Below are positions 34,917 through 43,598 of a stretch of DNA of 64,000 bases, piece by piece. Below the pieces are notes generated by a model. It was not told the origin of the DNA, searched no databases, and saw only the letters and a list, made by a program, of their open reading frames with translations. The position numbers were made by a program, and so were the translations under genes. Source of the stretch: an uncultured Chryseobacterium sp. (lineage in GTDB: Bacteria > Bacteroidota > Bacteroidia > Flavobacteriales > Weeksellaceae); NCBI GenBank assembly GCA_913774355.1, contig CAJYGB010000018.1, positions 518,036 through 582,035 of the forward strand, read 5' to 3'. Position 1 is the first letter of the stretch. Every line of letters begins with the position of its first letter.

Positions 34917-36773
34917 ATGAAAAAAACAGCTTTAAGCTTGGGTATTGTAGCCGCTTTTATGGTGAATGCCCAATCCATAAAAACGACCATCGACCTCGTA
35001 AATGTAAAAGACGATAAGGTGCCGGTAACGATGGAATTTCCCAAAATGAAATCCGGTGATGTAAAATTCCATTTTCCAAAAACAGTTCCGGGTACCTATT
35101 CTGTGGATGATTACGGAAGATTTGTGGAAGGCGTGAAATTTATGGACAACAAAGGAAAAGAAATTCCTTTTACTAAAGTCAATGACAATACCTATGCCCT
35201 GAAAAATGCGCAGAATTTAAGTAAAGTTACCTATCTGGTAAATGACAGCTTTGATGACGAAATGGATGAATCGAAGCATAAAGCGGTATTCTCCCCATCC
35301 GGAACCGATATCGAGTCAGGAAAAGTTTATCTTATCAATACCCACGGATTTATCGGCTACATCGACAATATGCAGGATGTACCTTACCAGCTGGTCGTTA
35401 AGAAGCCAAATGGTTTTTACGGGACAACGGCATTGGTAGATCAGGACAGCTCTGATTCCACCGATACGTTTACGCTTGCCAATTATGCGAAAGTAACGGA
35501 TTCTCCGCTGATGTACACCAAACCGGATTATATCACTTTCAATGCAGGCGGAATGGATCTTGTCCTGGGTGTGTATTCGCCCACCGGAAAATATAAGGCG
35601 TCAGATTTCAAAGAAAATCTGGAGAAAACGGTGATTGCCCAGAAAAAATTCCTGGGTGATATGAACACCAATAAAAAATATGCGATCATGCTGTACCTTG
35701 CAGGAAACGGCGAACCGCATATCAAAGGTTTCGGAGCATTGGAACACCATGAGTCCACAAGTGTGGTCCTGCCGGAAATGATGCCCAAAGAAGCCATCGA
35801 CAAAACCATTACAGATGTAGTTTCCCACGAGTTTTTCCACACGGTAAATCCGCTGAAAACGCATTCTGAGGAAATCCACTATTTCGACTACGCCGATCCT
35901 AAAATGTCGCAGCATCTCTGGATGTATGAAGGAGGAACGGAATATTTCGCTAATTTATTCCAGATCCAGGAAGGGCTTATCACCAAAGACGAATTTCTTC
36001 AAAGAATGAGCGAAAAAATCGCCAATTCCAAGAACTACAACGATACGATGCCTTTCACGGTAATGAGTAAGAATGTTCTTAAAGATGAATATAAGGACCA
36101 GTACAGAAACGTCTACGAAAAAGGTACGCTTCTGGCCATGTGCCTGGACATCGAGCTGAGAAAGTTATCCAACGGTGAGATGGGCTACCGTGATATGATC
36201 CGTAAACTGTCGCAGCGGTTCGGGGAAAACAAGCCGTTTAAAGATGATAAATTAATTGATGAGCTGGTAGCGGTTACCGGATATCCTCAGGTAAAGGATT
36301 TTTACAATAAGTATATCGCCGGAGACCAGCCGACTCCTTACGCCCAATACCTGAATATGGTGGGTGTAGAAACGAAAAAACAGGAAACCCCACCGATTTT
36401 CTGGTTCGTTAAAGATCCGCAACAGACGGGTTATGACGAGAAGGATAATGCTTTTGTATTTGATGAAAGTTCGGCACAGTCCCCTTTCGCAAAAAGCATC
36501 GGCATGAAAATTACGGATAAGATCGTAGCACTGGACGGCAAAACCATCAATATCCAGAATATCCAGTCGTTTATTGAATATGCCAAAACCATTAAAGAAG
36601 GACAGAATGTTACCGTTACGGTTTTAAGAAAGAACGGCGATAAAACCGATAAGATCGATCTTAAGGGAAAGGCAATTCTTGATAAGATGACAGTGGAAAC
36701 TCTTCAGTTTAAACCGAATCCGACACCGGCCGAGCAAAAACTGCAGGATCAGTGGCTGACCGGAAAAAAATAG
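34917..36773 (+). CDS. Exported M61-family glycyl aminopeptidase-like protein with PDZ domain
   Basis: 618 residues. The frame opens at 34857, but the ATG at 34917 begins a signal peptide (MKKTALSLGIVAAFMVNA, then QSIK). The zinc motif HEFFH is H304-E305-H308 in DVVSHEFFHTVNPL, and the third ligand region LWMYEGGTEYFANL follows, typical of M61. N-terminal part is the beta-rich M61 domain; a C-terminal PDZ domain lies at about residues 495-590 (MKITDKIVALDGKTI ... YAKTIKEGQNVTVTVLRKNG). Probable periplasmic aminopeptidase preferring Gly or Ala. Its own terminator lies at 36797. Confidence 0.92.
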   Translation: MKKTALSLGIVAAFMVNAQSIKTTIDLVNVKDDKVPVTMEFPKMKSGDVKFHFPKTVPGTYSVDDYGRFVEGVKFMDNKGKEIPFTKVNDNTYALKNAQNLSKVTYLVNDSFDDEMDESKHKAVFSPSGTDIESGKVYLINTHGFIGYIDNMQDVPYQLVVKKPNGFYGTTALVDQDSSDSTDTFTLANYAKVTDSPLMYTKPDYITFNAGGMDLVLGVYSPTGKYKASDFKENLEKTVIAQKKFLGDMNTNKKYAIMLYLAGNGEPHIKGFGALEHHESTSVVLPEMMPKEAIDKTITDVVSHEFFHTVNPLKTHSEEIHYFDYADPKMSQHLWMYEGGTEYFANLFQIQEGLITKDEFLQRMSEKIANSKNYNDTMPFTVMSKNVLKDEYKDQYRNVYEKGTLLAMCLDIELRKLSNGEMGYRDMIRKLSQRFGENKPFKDDKLIDELVAVTGYPQVKDFYNKYIAGDQPTPYAQYLNMVGVETKKQETPPIFWFVKDPQQTGYDEKDNAFVFDESSAQSPFAKSIGMKITDKIVALDGKTINIQNIQSFIEYAKTIKEGQNVTVTVLRKNGDKTDKIDLKGKAILDKMTVETLQFKPNPTPAEQKLQDQWLTGKK

Positions 36774-36796
36774 TTTTAAATAAAAACGGATTATAC

Positions 36797-36824
36797 AAAG
36801 CGGGGAAATTTTTTCCGCTTTTTT
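36797..36824 (+). terminator. Terminator after the M61 peptidase gene
   Basis: AAAGCGGGGAAA pairs with TTTTCCGCTTT, then a T run, 24 bases after the stop. Confidence 0.8.
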
Positions 36825-36960
36825 ATTTTACAGAGCGTTTAAGGCAGGAGTTTTTAACACGTATCTGATCTGTCTGCCGTTTTGTAAAAATCAAACATCA
36901 AAGCAGATAAGTAAAATTAGCTGTGGAATTCTTGAAATCTGCGGGTTAAAACATACAAAA

Positions 36961-38115
36961 TTATGCTTTTCGGATGGTAATCCTGAATGTAGTTCCTTTT
37001 CCGATTTCCGTCTGTGAAATTTTAATATCTCCGTTATGATATTCCTGAATAACTCTTTTGGCAAGAGATAACCCCAATCCCCAACCGCGCTTTTTGGTAG
37101 AATATCCCGGCTTAAAAGCGTTTGCCGCCTGTTGTTTGGTCATTCCGCTTCCGGTATCCTGCACTTCTATGACAATATTTTTGTTCCGTTCTGTAACGGA
37201 CATGGCGATCGAACCCTCACCCTTCATTGCGTCCACGGCATTCTTCACGAGGTTTTCAATCACCCAGCTGATCAAAATTTTGTTGTGAGGTACGGAAACC
37301 GTATAATTTGGAAGATGCAATCCAAAATTGATTTTCCTGGAAATCCTGGTTTTCAAATAATCATAATTCTCCTGAATAGTCGCATTAAAATCGCGGTCAT
37401 TCAGTTCAGGGATAGAACCTATTTTCGAGAATCTTTCCGAGATGGTTCTTAACCGTTCGATGTCTTTTTCAATTTCATGCACCCCTTCAGAATCGGGAGT
37501 GTCGAGCTTCATAATTTCCATCCAGCCGATCATGGAAGACAGAGGCGTTCCGATCTGGTGTGCCGTTTCTTTGGCAAGCCCGGCCCAGAGATAACCTTCG
37601 TCCGTTTTTTTGATCGTCCTGAAAAACCAGAAGGAAAAACCAAAATATGAAAGGATGAACATCCCCAGAATATACGGGGAATACTGAAGGTTATTCAAAA
37701 GGCGGGAGTTATCATAATAAACAAATTGCCGGTTTCCTTTTACAAGATTGATTTCAATGGGAGGATAGCTTTTGGCCATTTTTTTTGCCAGCGCTATTAT
37801 TTTTTCCGAATCGTTTTCTATATCCTGCGGAATATTTTTATGTTCTATAATCTGCCCGTTTTTATCCAAAATAATGAGCGGAATAGTGGTATTGGAACTG
37901 TAAATCTGCAAAAGCAGCGCCTGGATTTCCAGATTGGGATTTTCTACTTCCTGCTGGAATTTTAAGGCACTGACCAGAATATCAACCCTCCTCACCTCTT
38001 CACGGCGAAGGAAATTGATCAGGATCGTTGAAGCGACAACAGTTGTCAGGACGACAATTGTCATCAGAGTAAAAATTATCCAGTTATTCAGTCTAGCAAA
38101 TAATGATTTCCTCAA
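36961..38115 (-). CDS. Sensor histidine kinase
   Basis: 384-residue inner-membrane kinase. TM1 covers about residues 12-35, a periplasmic sensor domain about 36-145, TM2 about 147-165. The phosphorylatable H186 lies in KETAHQIGTPLSS (HisKA-like with Q in place of the usual E after H), and the ATPase domain has N box ENLVKNAVDAM, G1 VQDTGSGM and G2 GWGLGLSLAKRV. No response regulator gene is adjacent, so the partner is elsewhere. It starts nine bases after dacB, so it is transcribed with a peptidoglycan peptidase and may sense envelope state. Confidence 0.93.
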   Translation of the reverse strand: MRKSLFARLNNWIIFTLMTIVVLTTVVASTILINFLRREEVRRVDILVSALKFQQEVENPNLEIQALLLQIYSSNTTIPLIILDKNGQIIEHKNIPQDIENDSEKIIALAKKMAKSYPPIEINLVKGNRQFVYYDNSRLLNNLQYSPYILGMFILSYFGFSFWFFRTIKKTDEGYLWAGLAKETAHQIGTPLSSMIGWMEIMKLDTPDSEGVHEIEKDIERLRTISERFSKIGSIPELNDRDFNATIQENYDYLKTRISRKINFGLHLPNYTVSVPHNKILISWVIENLVKNAVDAMKGEGSIAMSVTERNKNIVIEVQDTGSGMTKQQAANAFKPGYSTKKRGWGLGLSLAKRVIQEYHNGDIKISQTEIGKGTTFRITIRKA

Positions 38116-38124
38116 AGCAATAGT

Positions 38125-39495
38125 TTATTTTAAAACGTTCAGGATCTTCTGCAGTTCTGCGCCGCCACTGCCCTGATAGTTATTGATGATGATTGAAAAT
38201 ACGTATTTCTTTCCCTCTTTTGAGGTGTGGTAACCGGCATAGGATTTGGTATCCCGCATCGTTCCGCTTTTCATTTTGAGACCGTTGTCCTGGGTAGGAA
38301 AACCGTCATAATAAACTTCAAACCAAGGCTGTTTTTTAGCATATAATAAAGCCTGTACTTCTGCTTTTGCCGAAACGTAATTCTGTGGGGAAAGCCCGCT
38401 TCCGTCTGCAAAATTGATCATCGCCGGATTGATTCCTTTACCTTTCCAAAATTCTTTCAGAAAGGCAACCCCTGTTTTGAAGCTTGAATTTCCTTTCTTT
38501 TCTTTTCCTAACGTTTTAACCAGTGTTTCGCCGTACATATTGATGCTTTTCCGCAGAAACCAATAGACAATTTTATCTAAAGTCGGCGATTCATAGGTAA
38601 GAATGAGGTTCTGTTTAGGAAATTCCAAGGATTTTTTTCCCTCGATTTCAAGTTGGGCATTTGTAACGACTTTCCCTGAAAAATCGATCCCGGATTCCTT
38701 CAGCCATTGTTTCACTTCCATTCCCAACTGCAACGGCGGATTGGGAGTAGCTCCGGAAACCGTAACCAATTTTGAAGGTAAAGTTCCGTTAATCAACGCA
38801 ACATCCGAATGCGGTGCGGTGAAAATCAGGCTCTGGTCCGAGTTTCCGCCTGCTTTAAGGTCATTCAGCCATTTTACTCCTTCCAGCGGATAGGAAAAGC
38901 TTTTGAACTCGGTTCCGCTCATGTTGATATCGAACTGGTTTTCGCGCCAGTTGATTCCCCAGACGCCGGCTCCGTAATAGTTTCCCAAGTCGTCCCACGG
39001 CCAGCCTCCGGGAACGGTCTGGTGGTCGAAATAAGAATCATCGACAATCAGGTCTCCTGATATTTTTTTGATGCCCGATTTTTTAATAGACTCCATTAAT
39101 TTCTGCCTGAAATTTTCCGGTTTGTATCCTTCATATCTCCAGCTTCCCAGTGTAGGATCGCCGTTTGAACTGATGAACAGATTCCCGTTCAGATTCCCGT
39201 TGGAAATGGTTCCGGAATAGGCTGACGCTGTTTTATAGGTATAATTTTTACCCAATATTTCCAAAGCCGCCGCTGCCGTAAAGATCTTCTGCGTCGAAGC
39301 GGTGGAAAGTCCTTTATTTCCCTGATAATCATAAACCTGATTCCCGCTTTCATCCGAAACATAAAAAGATAAATTGGAGGAAACCGCACCGGAAGATTCC
39401 ATCAGGTTTTTGGTTGCAGCATCCAGTTTCTGGGCAATGTTCTGTGCCAGAACCATTTGGGTTGAAATGAGAAATATAGGAAAAACGTTTTTCAT
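38125..39495 (-). CDS. dacB: D-alanyl-D-alanine carboxypeptidase/endopeptidase (PBP4, peptidase S13)
   Basis: 456 residues with signal peptide (VFPIFLISTQMVLA then QNIAQ). The active-site triads of class C penicillin-binding proteins are visible: S67-T-Q-K70 (GLSTASTQK), the SxN-type element around DGSGLSPQNYVS, and the KSGTMRDTKSYAGY motif near residue 410. It removes the terminal D-Ala or cleaves D-Ala-mDAP crosslinks in periplasmic peptidoglycan. The family has a central insert domain (about 110-260), seen here. It lies between pepE and the sensor kinase in one minus-strand operon. Confidence 0.94.
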   Translation of the reverse strand: MKNVFPIFLISTQMVLAQNIAQKLDAATKNLMESSGAVSSNLSFYVSDESGNQVYDYQGNKGLSTASTQKIFTAAAALEILGKNYTYKTASAYSGTISNGNLNGNLFISSNGDPTLGSWRYEGYKPENFRQKLMESIKKSGIKKISGDLIVDDSYFDHQTVPGGWPWDDLGNYYGAGVWGINWRENQFDINMSGTEFKSFSYPLEGVKWLNDLKAGGNSDQSLIFTAPHSDVALINGTLPSKLVTVSGATPNPPLQLGMEVKQWLKESGIDFSGKVVTNAQLEIEGKKSLEFPKQNLILTYESPTLDKIVYWFLRKSINMYGETLVKTLGKEKKGNSSFKTGVAFLKEFWKGKGINPAMINFADGSGLSPQNYVSAKAEVQALLYAKKQPWFEVYYDGFPTQDNGLKMKSGTMRDTKSYAGYHTSKEGKKYVFSIIINNYQGSGGAELQKILNVLK

Positions 39496-39528
39496 GAAGG
39501 ATTGTTTTTATTCAAATATAATTTAAAA

Positions 39529-40221
39529 TTACAGCACCGAACCCGCTTCGATTTCGTAAGGCTCTTTATTTTTCTCGAAAACCCTGGTCAGCTCGCTTCC
39601 TTCTACGGTGATCCGGTCGCCGGTTCTGCGGATCCAGTTTCCTTCGCGAAGTCCTACGACTTTAACATCATTCTGTGTTAAAAATTCTTTAATCCGGGTT
39701 TCCCTAGTTTCGCCATTATGCTTCAGATCAGGATTAGGATCAAGGTAATGCGGGTTGATGTTAAAGGGAACCAGCCCCATGCAATCAAAGCTCAGAGGAT
39801 AAACGATCGGCATATCGTTCGTGGTTTTCATATTCTGTCCGCCGATATTGCTTCCGGCACTGCAACCCAGATACGGTTTCCCGCTTTCTACATTTTGCTT
39901 CAGCACATTCATCAGCCCTTCTTCATGTAACGTTTTAACCAACAGAAACGTATTTCCGCCGCCTGTAAAAAAACCTTTTGCATCATTAACAGCCCCTATT
40001 TTATCTTCAAATTCATGAAGTCCTTTCACTTGGATGTTCAGGGTCTCAAAGAAAGACTTTGCTTTTGCAGTATATTCTTCGTGGGAAATTCCGCCCGGTC
40101 TTGCAAAAGGAATGAAGACAATTTCATCAATTCCTTCATATAATTTAATGATTTCCGCTTTTAAATATTCCAGATATTGTCCGCCGAAGAGCGTAGAAGT
40201 AGATGCGAGTATAATGTTCAT
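39529..40221 (-). CDS. pepE: Dipeptidase E (alpha-aspartyl dipeptidase, peptidase S51)
   Basis: 230 residues, the normal length for PepE. The nucleophile S121 is in GCSAGSN, preceded by GFFTGGGNTFLLV; the class-I glutamine amidotransferase-like fold starts with MNIILASTSTLFGG. The enzyme hydrolyses dipeptides with N-terminal aspartate in the cytoplasm. It is the first gene of a three-gene operon with dacB (33 bases later) and the kinase gene. The histidine partner is consistent with NINPHYLDPN. Confidence 0.93.
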   Translation of the reverse strand: MNIILASTSTLFGGQYLEYLKAEIIKLYEGIDEIVFIPFARPGGISHEEYTAKAKSFFETLNIQVKGLHEFEDKIGAVNDAKGFFTGGGNTFLLVKTLHEEGLMNVLKQNVESGKPYLGCSAGSNIGGQNMKTTNDMPIVYPLSFDCMGLVPFNINPHYLDPNPDLKHNGETRETRIKEFLTQNDVKVVGLREGNWIRRTGDRITVEGSELTRVFEKNKEPYEIEAGSVL

Positions 40222-40366
40222 AAATTTAAACTTTGTTGTCTCTTACAAAGATAATCCAAACTGTTGCGAATCTAAAATTATGGTAAAAAAATAGTGCATC
40301 CCGTTAATGTTTTCTAAAAAACCTTAAAGCTTCTGAATTTAATTTTTTCATAAAGTAGCAATTGAC

Positions 40367-40374
40367 TACCTTTA
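40367..40374 (+). promoter_or_regulatory. -7 box of the TPR protein promoter
   Basis: TACCTTTA, one base from TAnnTTTG, 24 bases before the ATG at 40399. Confidence 0.4.
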
Positions 40375-40398
40375 TAACACGTTTAAAATGTAGGAATT

Positions 40399-40962
40399 AT
40401 GAAAATGACAAAAATGAACAGCAGAAACCTTTTATTAGGTTTGGTATTGACAGGAGCCGTAAGTTTTGCCAATGCGCAGACGACGCAAACCGACAGCACT
40501 GCGGCAACCGCAGCAACGACAACGACCGTTCAGGCAACGGGAAATCCAACAATTGATGCTCTTAAAAAGAAAATAGCCGCAAATCCCCAAGATACGGAAT
40601 CGCTGGCCAAATTAGCCGGTGCCTATCAGGATGCTTCCGACTGGACAAATGCGATAGCTACCTGGAAAAAAATATCGGCATTGCTGCCGGACTGGGCTCC
40701 ATCGTATTACAGCCAGGCCTACGCTTATCAATCGGCAAAGGATGATGCCAACGCTAAATTAGCTTACGAGAAATATATTGCTACCGTAAAGCCTGAAGAG
40801 GTGGAACAGAATAAAAAGAACCTGGCCTACGCCTATTTCTACGTAGCGTTCTCCGAACAGCAGAGCAATCGGGATAAAGCAAAGGAGCATATTGCCAAAT
40901 CATTGCAGTATGACCCGAGCAACCAGGAAGCTCTGAAATTAAGCCAGACTTTAAATTCATAA
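40399..40962 (+). CDS. Exported TPR-repeat protein
   Basis: 187 residues. A signal peptide (RNLLLGLVLTGAVSFANA then QTTQTDS) is followed by a Thr/Ala-rich linker to about residue 45 and a helical region with three TPR-like units (ESLAKLAGAYQDASDWTNAIATWKK, APSYYSQAYAYQSAKDDANAKLAYEKYI, LAYAYFYVAFSEQQSNRDKAKEHIAKSL). Such repeats mediate protein-protein contacts in the periplasm. No further domain. Start codon ATG at 40399; ATG codons at 40405 and 40414 are alternatives. A terminator follows at 40968. Partner is unknown. Confidence 0.87.
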   Translation: MKMTKMNSRNLLLGLVLTGAVSFANAQTTQTDSTAATAATTTTVQATGNPTIDALKKKIAANPQDTESLAKLAGAYQDASDWTNAIATWKKISALLPDWAPSYYSQAYAYQSAKDDANAKLAYEKYIATVKPEEVEQNKKNLAYAYFYVAFSEQQSNRDKAKEHIAKSLQYDPSNQEALKLSQTLNS

Positions 40963-40967
40963 TGTTG

Positions 40968-40996
40968 AAAGATCCGATTTTTTCGGGTCTTTTTTG
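40968..40996 (+). terminator. Terminator after the TPR protein gene
   Basis: AAAGATCCGA, T-rich loop, TTCGGGTCTTTTTT: stem with one G-T pair directly after the stop. Confidence 0.8.
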
Positions 40997-41042
40997 TTGA
41001 TAAAGTAGGGAGATTTGCTATTCACTTATGTCAATAGTCAAT

Positions 41043-41123
41043 TTTTGCTTTGCAAGTGAATGGTGAATTTAAAATTGATAAGCGAAGCGGATTGACCATT
41101 GACCATTCACTTGCGAAGCAAAA
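41043..41123. repeat. Imperfect palindromic repeat element
   Basis: TTTTGCTTTGCAAGTGAATGGT at 41043-41064 is the inverted copy of 41102-41123 (one mismatch in 22). The intervening part contains TTGACCATT-GACCATTCAC tandem units and the 31-base repeat shared with 32940-32970. The element ends 28 bases before the fsa -7 box. It may fold as a long hairpin in RNA. Confidence 0.85.
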
Positions 41124-41151
41124 TTAATTTCTCCCTCAAAAACGGAATGAC

Positions 41152-41159
41152 TATCTTTG
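41152..41159 (+). promoter_or_regulatory. -7 box of the aldolase/transaldolase promoter
   Basis: TATCTTTG matches TAnnTTTG, 21 bases before the ATG at 41181; the upstream sequence is the palindromic repeat. Confidence 0.5.
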
Positions 41160-41180
41160 TATAAATAAATCTCAAAACAA

Positions 41181-41834
41181 ATGAAATTTTTTATTGACAC
41201 GGCTAATTTAGAGCAGATCAGAGAAGCAAAAGATCTGGGAATCCTTGATGGGGTAACGACGAATCCGTCGCTGATGGCGAAAGAGGGAATCCAGGGAACG
41301 GAAGCGATTAAAAATCACTATAAAACCATCTGTGAGATCGTAGACGGGGATATTTCTGCAGAAGTACTTTCCACAACATACGAGGAAATGATCAAAGAAG
41401 GTGACGAACTGGCTGCGATCCACCCGAACATCGTGGTAAAGATCCCGATGATCAAAGACGGTATCAAAGCGTTAAAATATTTTTCAGATAAAGGCATCAA
41501 AACCAACTGTACGCTAATTTTCTCTCCGGGACAGGCACTTCTGGCTGCTAAAGCAGGAGCGACTTACGTTTCTCCTTTCTTAGGAAGGCTGGATGATATT
41601 TCAACGGACGGACTTAACTTAATCCAGGAAATCAGGCTGATTTTCGACAATTATATGTACGAAACTGAAATTTTAGCAGCTTCCATCCGCCACGCAATGC
41701 ACATCATCGACTGTGCGAAAATCGGGGCTGACGTGATCACTTCTCCGCTGCCTCCGATCTTGAGCTTATTGAAACATCCTTTGACAGATAACGGACTGGC
41801 TCAGTTTATTGCAGATTCTCAGAAATTAGCATAA
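41181..41834 (+). CDS. fsa: Fructose-6-phosphate aldolase / small transaldolase
   Basis: 217 residues, a single TIM barrel of the MipB/TalC type. The Schiff-base lysine is K87 in NIVVKIPM, and the N-terminal [13 protein letters not shown] and [12 protein letters not shown] signatures are plain. The family includes both fructose-6-phosphate aldolase and true transaldolase; in organisms that lack a long transaldolase this form works in the pentose phosphate pathway, which is probable here. Distinction would need the Gln/Glu residue near the active site compared by alignment. Flanked by its own promoter and a strong bidirectional terminator. Confidence 0.93.
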   Translation: MKFFIDTANLEQIREAKDLGILDGVTTNPSLMAKEGIQGTEAIKNHYKTICEIVDGDISAEVLSTTYEEMIKEGDELAAIHPNIVVKIPMIKDGIKALKYFSDKGIKTNCTLIFSPGQALLAAKAGATYVSPFLGRLDDISTDGLNLIQEIRLIFDNYMYETEILAASIRHAMHIIDCAKIGADVITSPLPPILSLLKHPLTDNGLAQFIADSQKLA

Positions 41835-41858
41835 CTGCTGATGATCAGATAAAACAAC

Positions 41859-41892
41859 AAAAAGCGCGGAAACTTTATTTCCGCGCTTTTTT
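41859..41892. terminator. Bidirectional terminator
   Basis: AAAAAGCGCGGAAA and TTTCCGCGCTTTTT form a 14-base perfect inverted repeat between the converging aldolase and acetyltransferase genes. Confidence 0.92.
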
Positions 41893-41893
41893 A

Positions 41894-42463
41894 TTATGGG
41901 TCGTTTTCCGTAATCGTCTTAATAACCCGGCAAGGATTCCCGACAGCAATGACATTATCCTGAATGCTTCTCGTTACGACGCTTCCTGCCCCGATCACGG
42001 AATTGTTCCCGATGGTAATTCCCGGAAGAACCACCACATTTCCCCCGAACCAAACATTATTCCCGACTTTGATGGGATGTGCAGATTCAAGCCCTTCGTT
42101 TCGCTGCTTCACATCGATCGGGTGATTGGCCGTATAAAAGCTACAGTTCGGACCGATGAATACATTGTCACCGAAAACCACTTTCGCACAGTCTAAAATC
42201 ACCAGGTTATGGTTGGCGTAAAAGTTTTCACCAACTTCAATATTATACCCGTAATCGCACCAGAAGGATGGTTCGATGCAGATATTTTCCTGTATTTTCC
42301 CTAAGATCTTTTTCAATAAGGAAATCCTGCCCTCAGAATCCGAATTTTTGAGATTGTTGTATTGCTGGCAGAGGTCTTTGGCGGCAACCCTTTCCTTAAT
42401 CAGTTCCTGGTCATAATTGGCATTATATAAAAGCCCCTGTGCGCATTTTTCTTTTTCTGTCAT
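41894..42463 (-). CDS. maa: Maltose O-acetyltransferase-like sugar acetyltransferase
   Basis: 189 residues. The frame extends 25 codons upstream to 42538, but the ATG at 42463 begins MTEKEKCAQGLLYNANYD, the standard head of the Maa/LacA/NodL group. It is a left-handed beta-helix enzyme made of hexapeptide repeats (GENFYANHNLVILDCAKVVFGDNVFIGPNC ... GNNVWFGGNVVVLPGITIGNNSVIGAGSVV). The catalytic histidine is in TANHPIDVKQRN. It transfers acetyl from acetyl-CoA to a sugar hydroxyl; the sugar is unknown. It follows the GLPGLI gene after 100 bases. Confidence 0.92.
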   Translation of the reverse strand: MTEKEKCAQGLLYNANYDQELIKERVAAKDLCQQYNNLKNSDSEGRISLLKKILGKIQENICIEPSFWCDYGYNIEVGENFYANHNLVILDCAKVVFGDNVFIGPNCSFYTANHPIDVKQRNEGLESAHPIKVGNNVWFGGNVVVLPGITIGNNSVIGAGSVVTRSIQDNVIAVGNPCRVIKTITENDP

Positions 42464-42563
42464 ATTCTGTTGATTGGTGATGGTTGGTTTACCACCTAAA
42501 GATAATAAAAACAAAACAGGATGAAAAATGATTTTCACCCCGTTGAATATGAATATTACGTTA

Positions 42564-43469
42564 TTACTTTACCAGATCCGGTTCGATAGGATTGTTATTT
42601 TTTGCCAGTGATTCTTTGGTTCTTTTCTCCATTTCCCTGAATACCTGATTTGGGTCTGAGATTTCTTTTCCGTCTGACGTTTTTACTTTGAACATCACTT
42701 TGGAATTTTCATTGTTCTGCATCACCATTTCCCTCATATTTTTTGTAGGATCGTTTACGTAAGCTTTCCATGCTTTCCTGAACTGGTCTTTCGATGCTTC
42801 GATCTCTTTACCTCCCATTCCGACAATCCTTATATTCTGCGGCAGCTCCGGTTCTTTTTCGGAAGCAGGTGCTTCTGCGATTTTTTTATTGCCGGCCAGG
42901 GTCATGATATGTGATCCTGTCGTATCTTCGATTTTTACGATAAGGCCCGGCAGTCCGTAGAATTTATAAGGTCCGTCCTGAAAAGGGAGATCTGTGGAAA
43001 ACCAGGCGATCCATTCTCTTCCGCCAAAGTTGGTGGTGGCTTTCTGAGCATTGTATTCTCCAATTTTTTGCTTATCGGGAAGGATTTTCCATTCGGGTTT
43101 CTGCTCTTCTTTGATCTTATATCGGTCCGAAGCGATATTTCTGAAAAGATAAGTGGTAAAATCAGGATAACTTTTGGTAACCTTAAAAGAAACCTGGCCG
43201 GGCTTTTCTTTGCGGTTGACGCTGATGTTCCCGGAAAAAGATTTTACCTGCTTCTCAATTTCCGCCTTGGAAGTAGAATCCGACACGAATTTATCGCGGC
43301 TGTAATAGCTGGATCCGTTTTTATCAATGTCCAGGTACATCATTTCGCTTTTCACATCTTCCCGGTTGTTGGAATCCGGAATGAATTTGTATTCGTAGAA
43401 AAAACGGTTGATCTGTGCCTGGGTAAGAATGCCTAAGACAAGACATCCGAAAGCTATAAATTTCTTCAT
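42564..43469 (-). CDS. GLPGLI family protein
   Basis: 301 residues with signal peptide (FIAFGCLVLGILTQA then QINRF). The motif PYKFYGLPGLIVKI near residue 170 names the family (TIGR01200), which is restricted to Bacteroidota; its function is not known. The N-terminal beta-rich region and the WKILPDKQKIGEYNAQKATTNFGGREWIAWF stretch agree with family members. The C-terminus has a basic tail (EKRTKESLAKNNNPI). It lies downstream of the M56 gene with a terminator-like hairpin between, so the link to that operon is uncertain. Confidence 0.9.
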   Translation of the reverse strand: MKKFIAFGCLVLGILTQAQINRFFYEYKFIPDSNNREDVKSEMMYLDIDKNGSSYYSRDKFVSDSTSKAEIEKQVKSFSGNISVNRKEKPGQVSFKVTKSYPDFTTYLFRNIASDRYKIKEEQKPEWKILPDKQKIGEYNAQKATTNFGGREWIAWFSTDLPFQDGPYKFYGLPGLIVKIEDTTGSHIMTLAGNKKIAEAPASEKEPELPQNIRIVGMGGKEIEASKDQFRKAWKAYVNDPTKNMREMVMQNNENSKVMFKVKTSDGKEISDPNQVFREMEKRTKESLAKNNNPIEPDLVK

Positions 43470-43552
43470 GATTAATTTAATTAGTTATAATTTTCCATTT
43501 TTCTGCGTAAGAATGTTGTTAAACGAATCACTCATACACTTCTGAAATGTAA

Positions 43553-43592
43553 CAAAAAAGCCATGCCTGGTTTTCAATCTTACACGGCATTT
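43553..43592 (-). terminator. Possible terminator after the M56 peptidase gene
   Basis: On the minus strand ATGCCGTG ... CATGGC with a long loop, then TTTTTTG, just after the M56 stop; the stem is only six to seven pairs. Confidence 0.5.
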
Positions 43593-43598
43593 TGTTTA

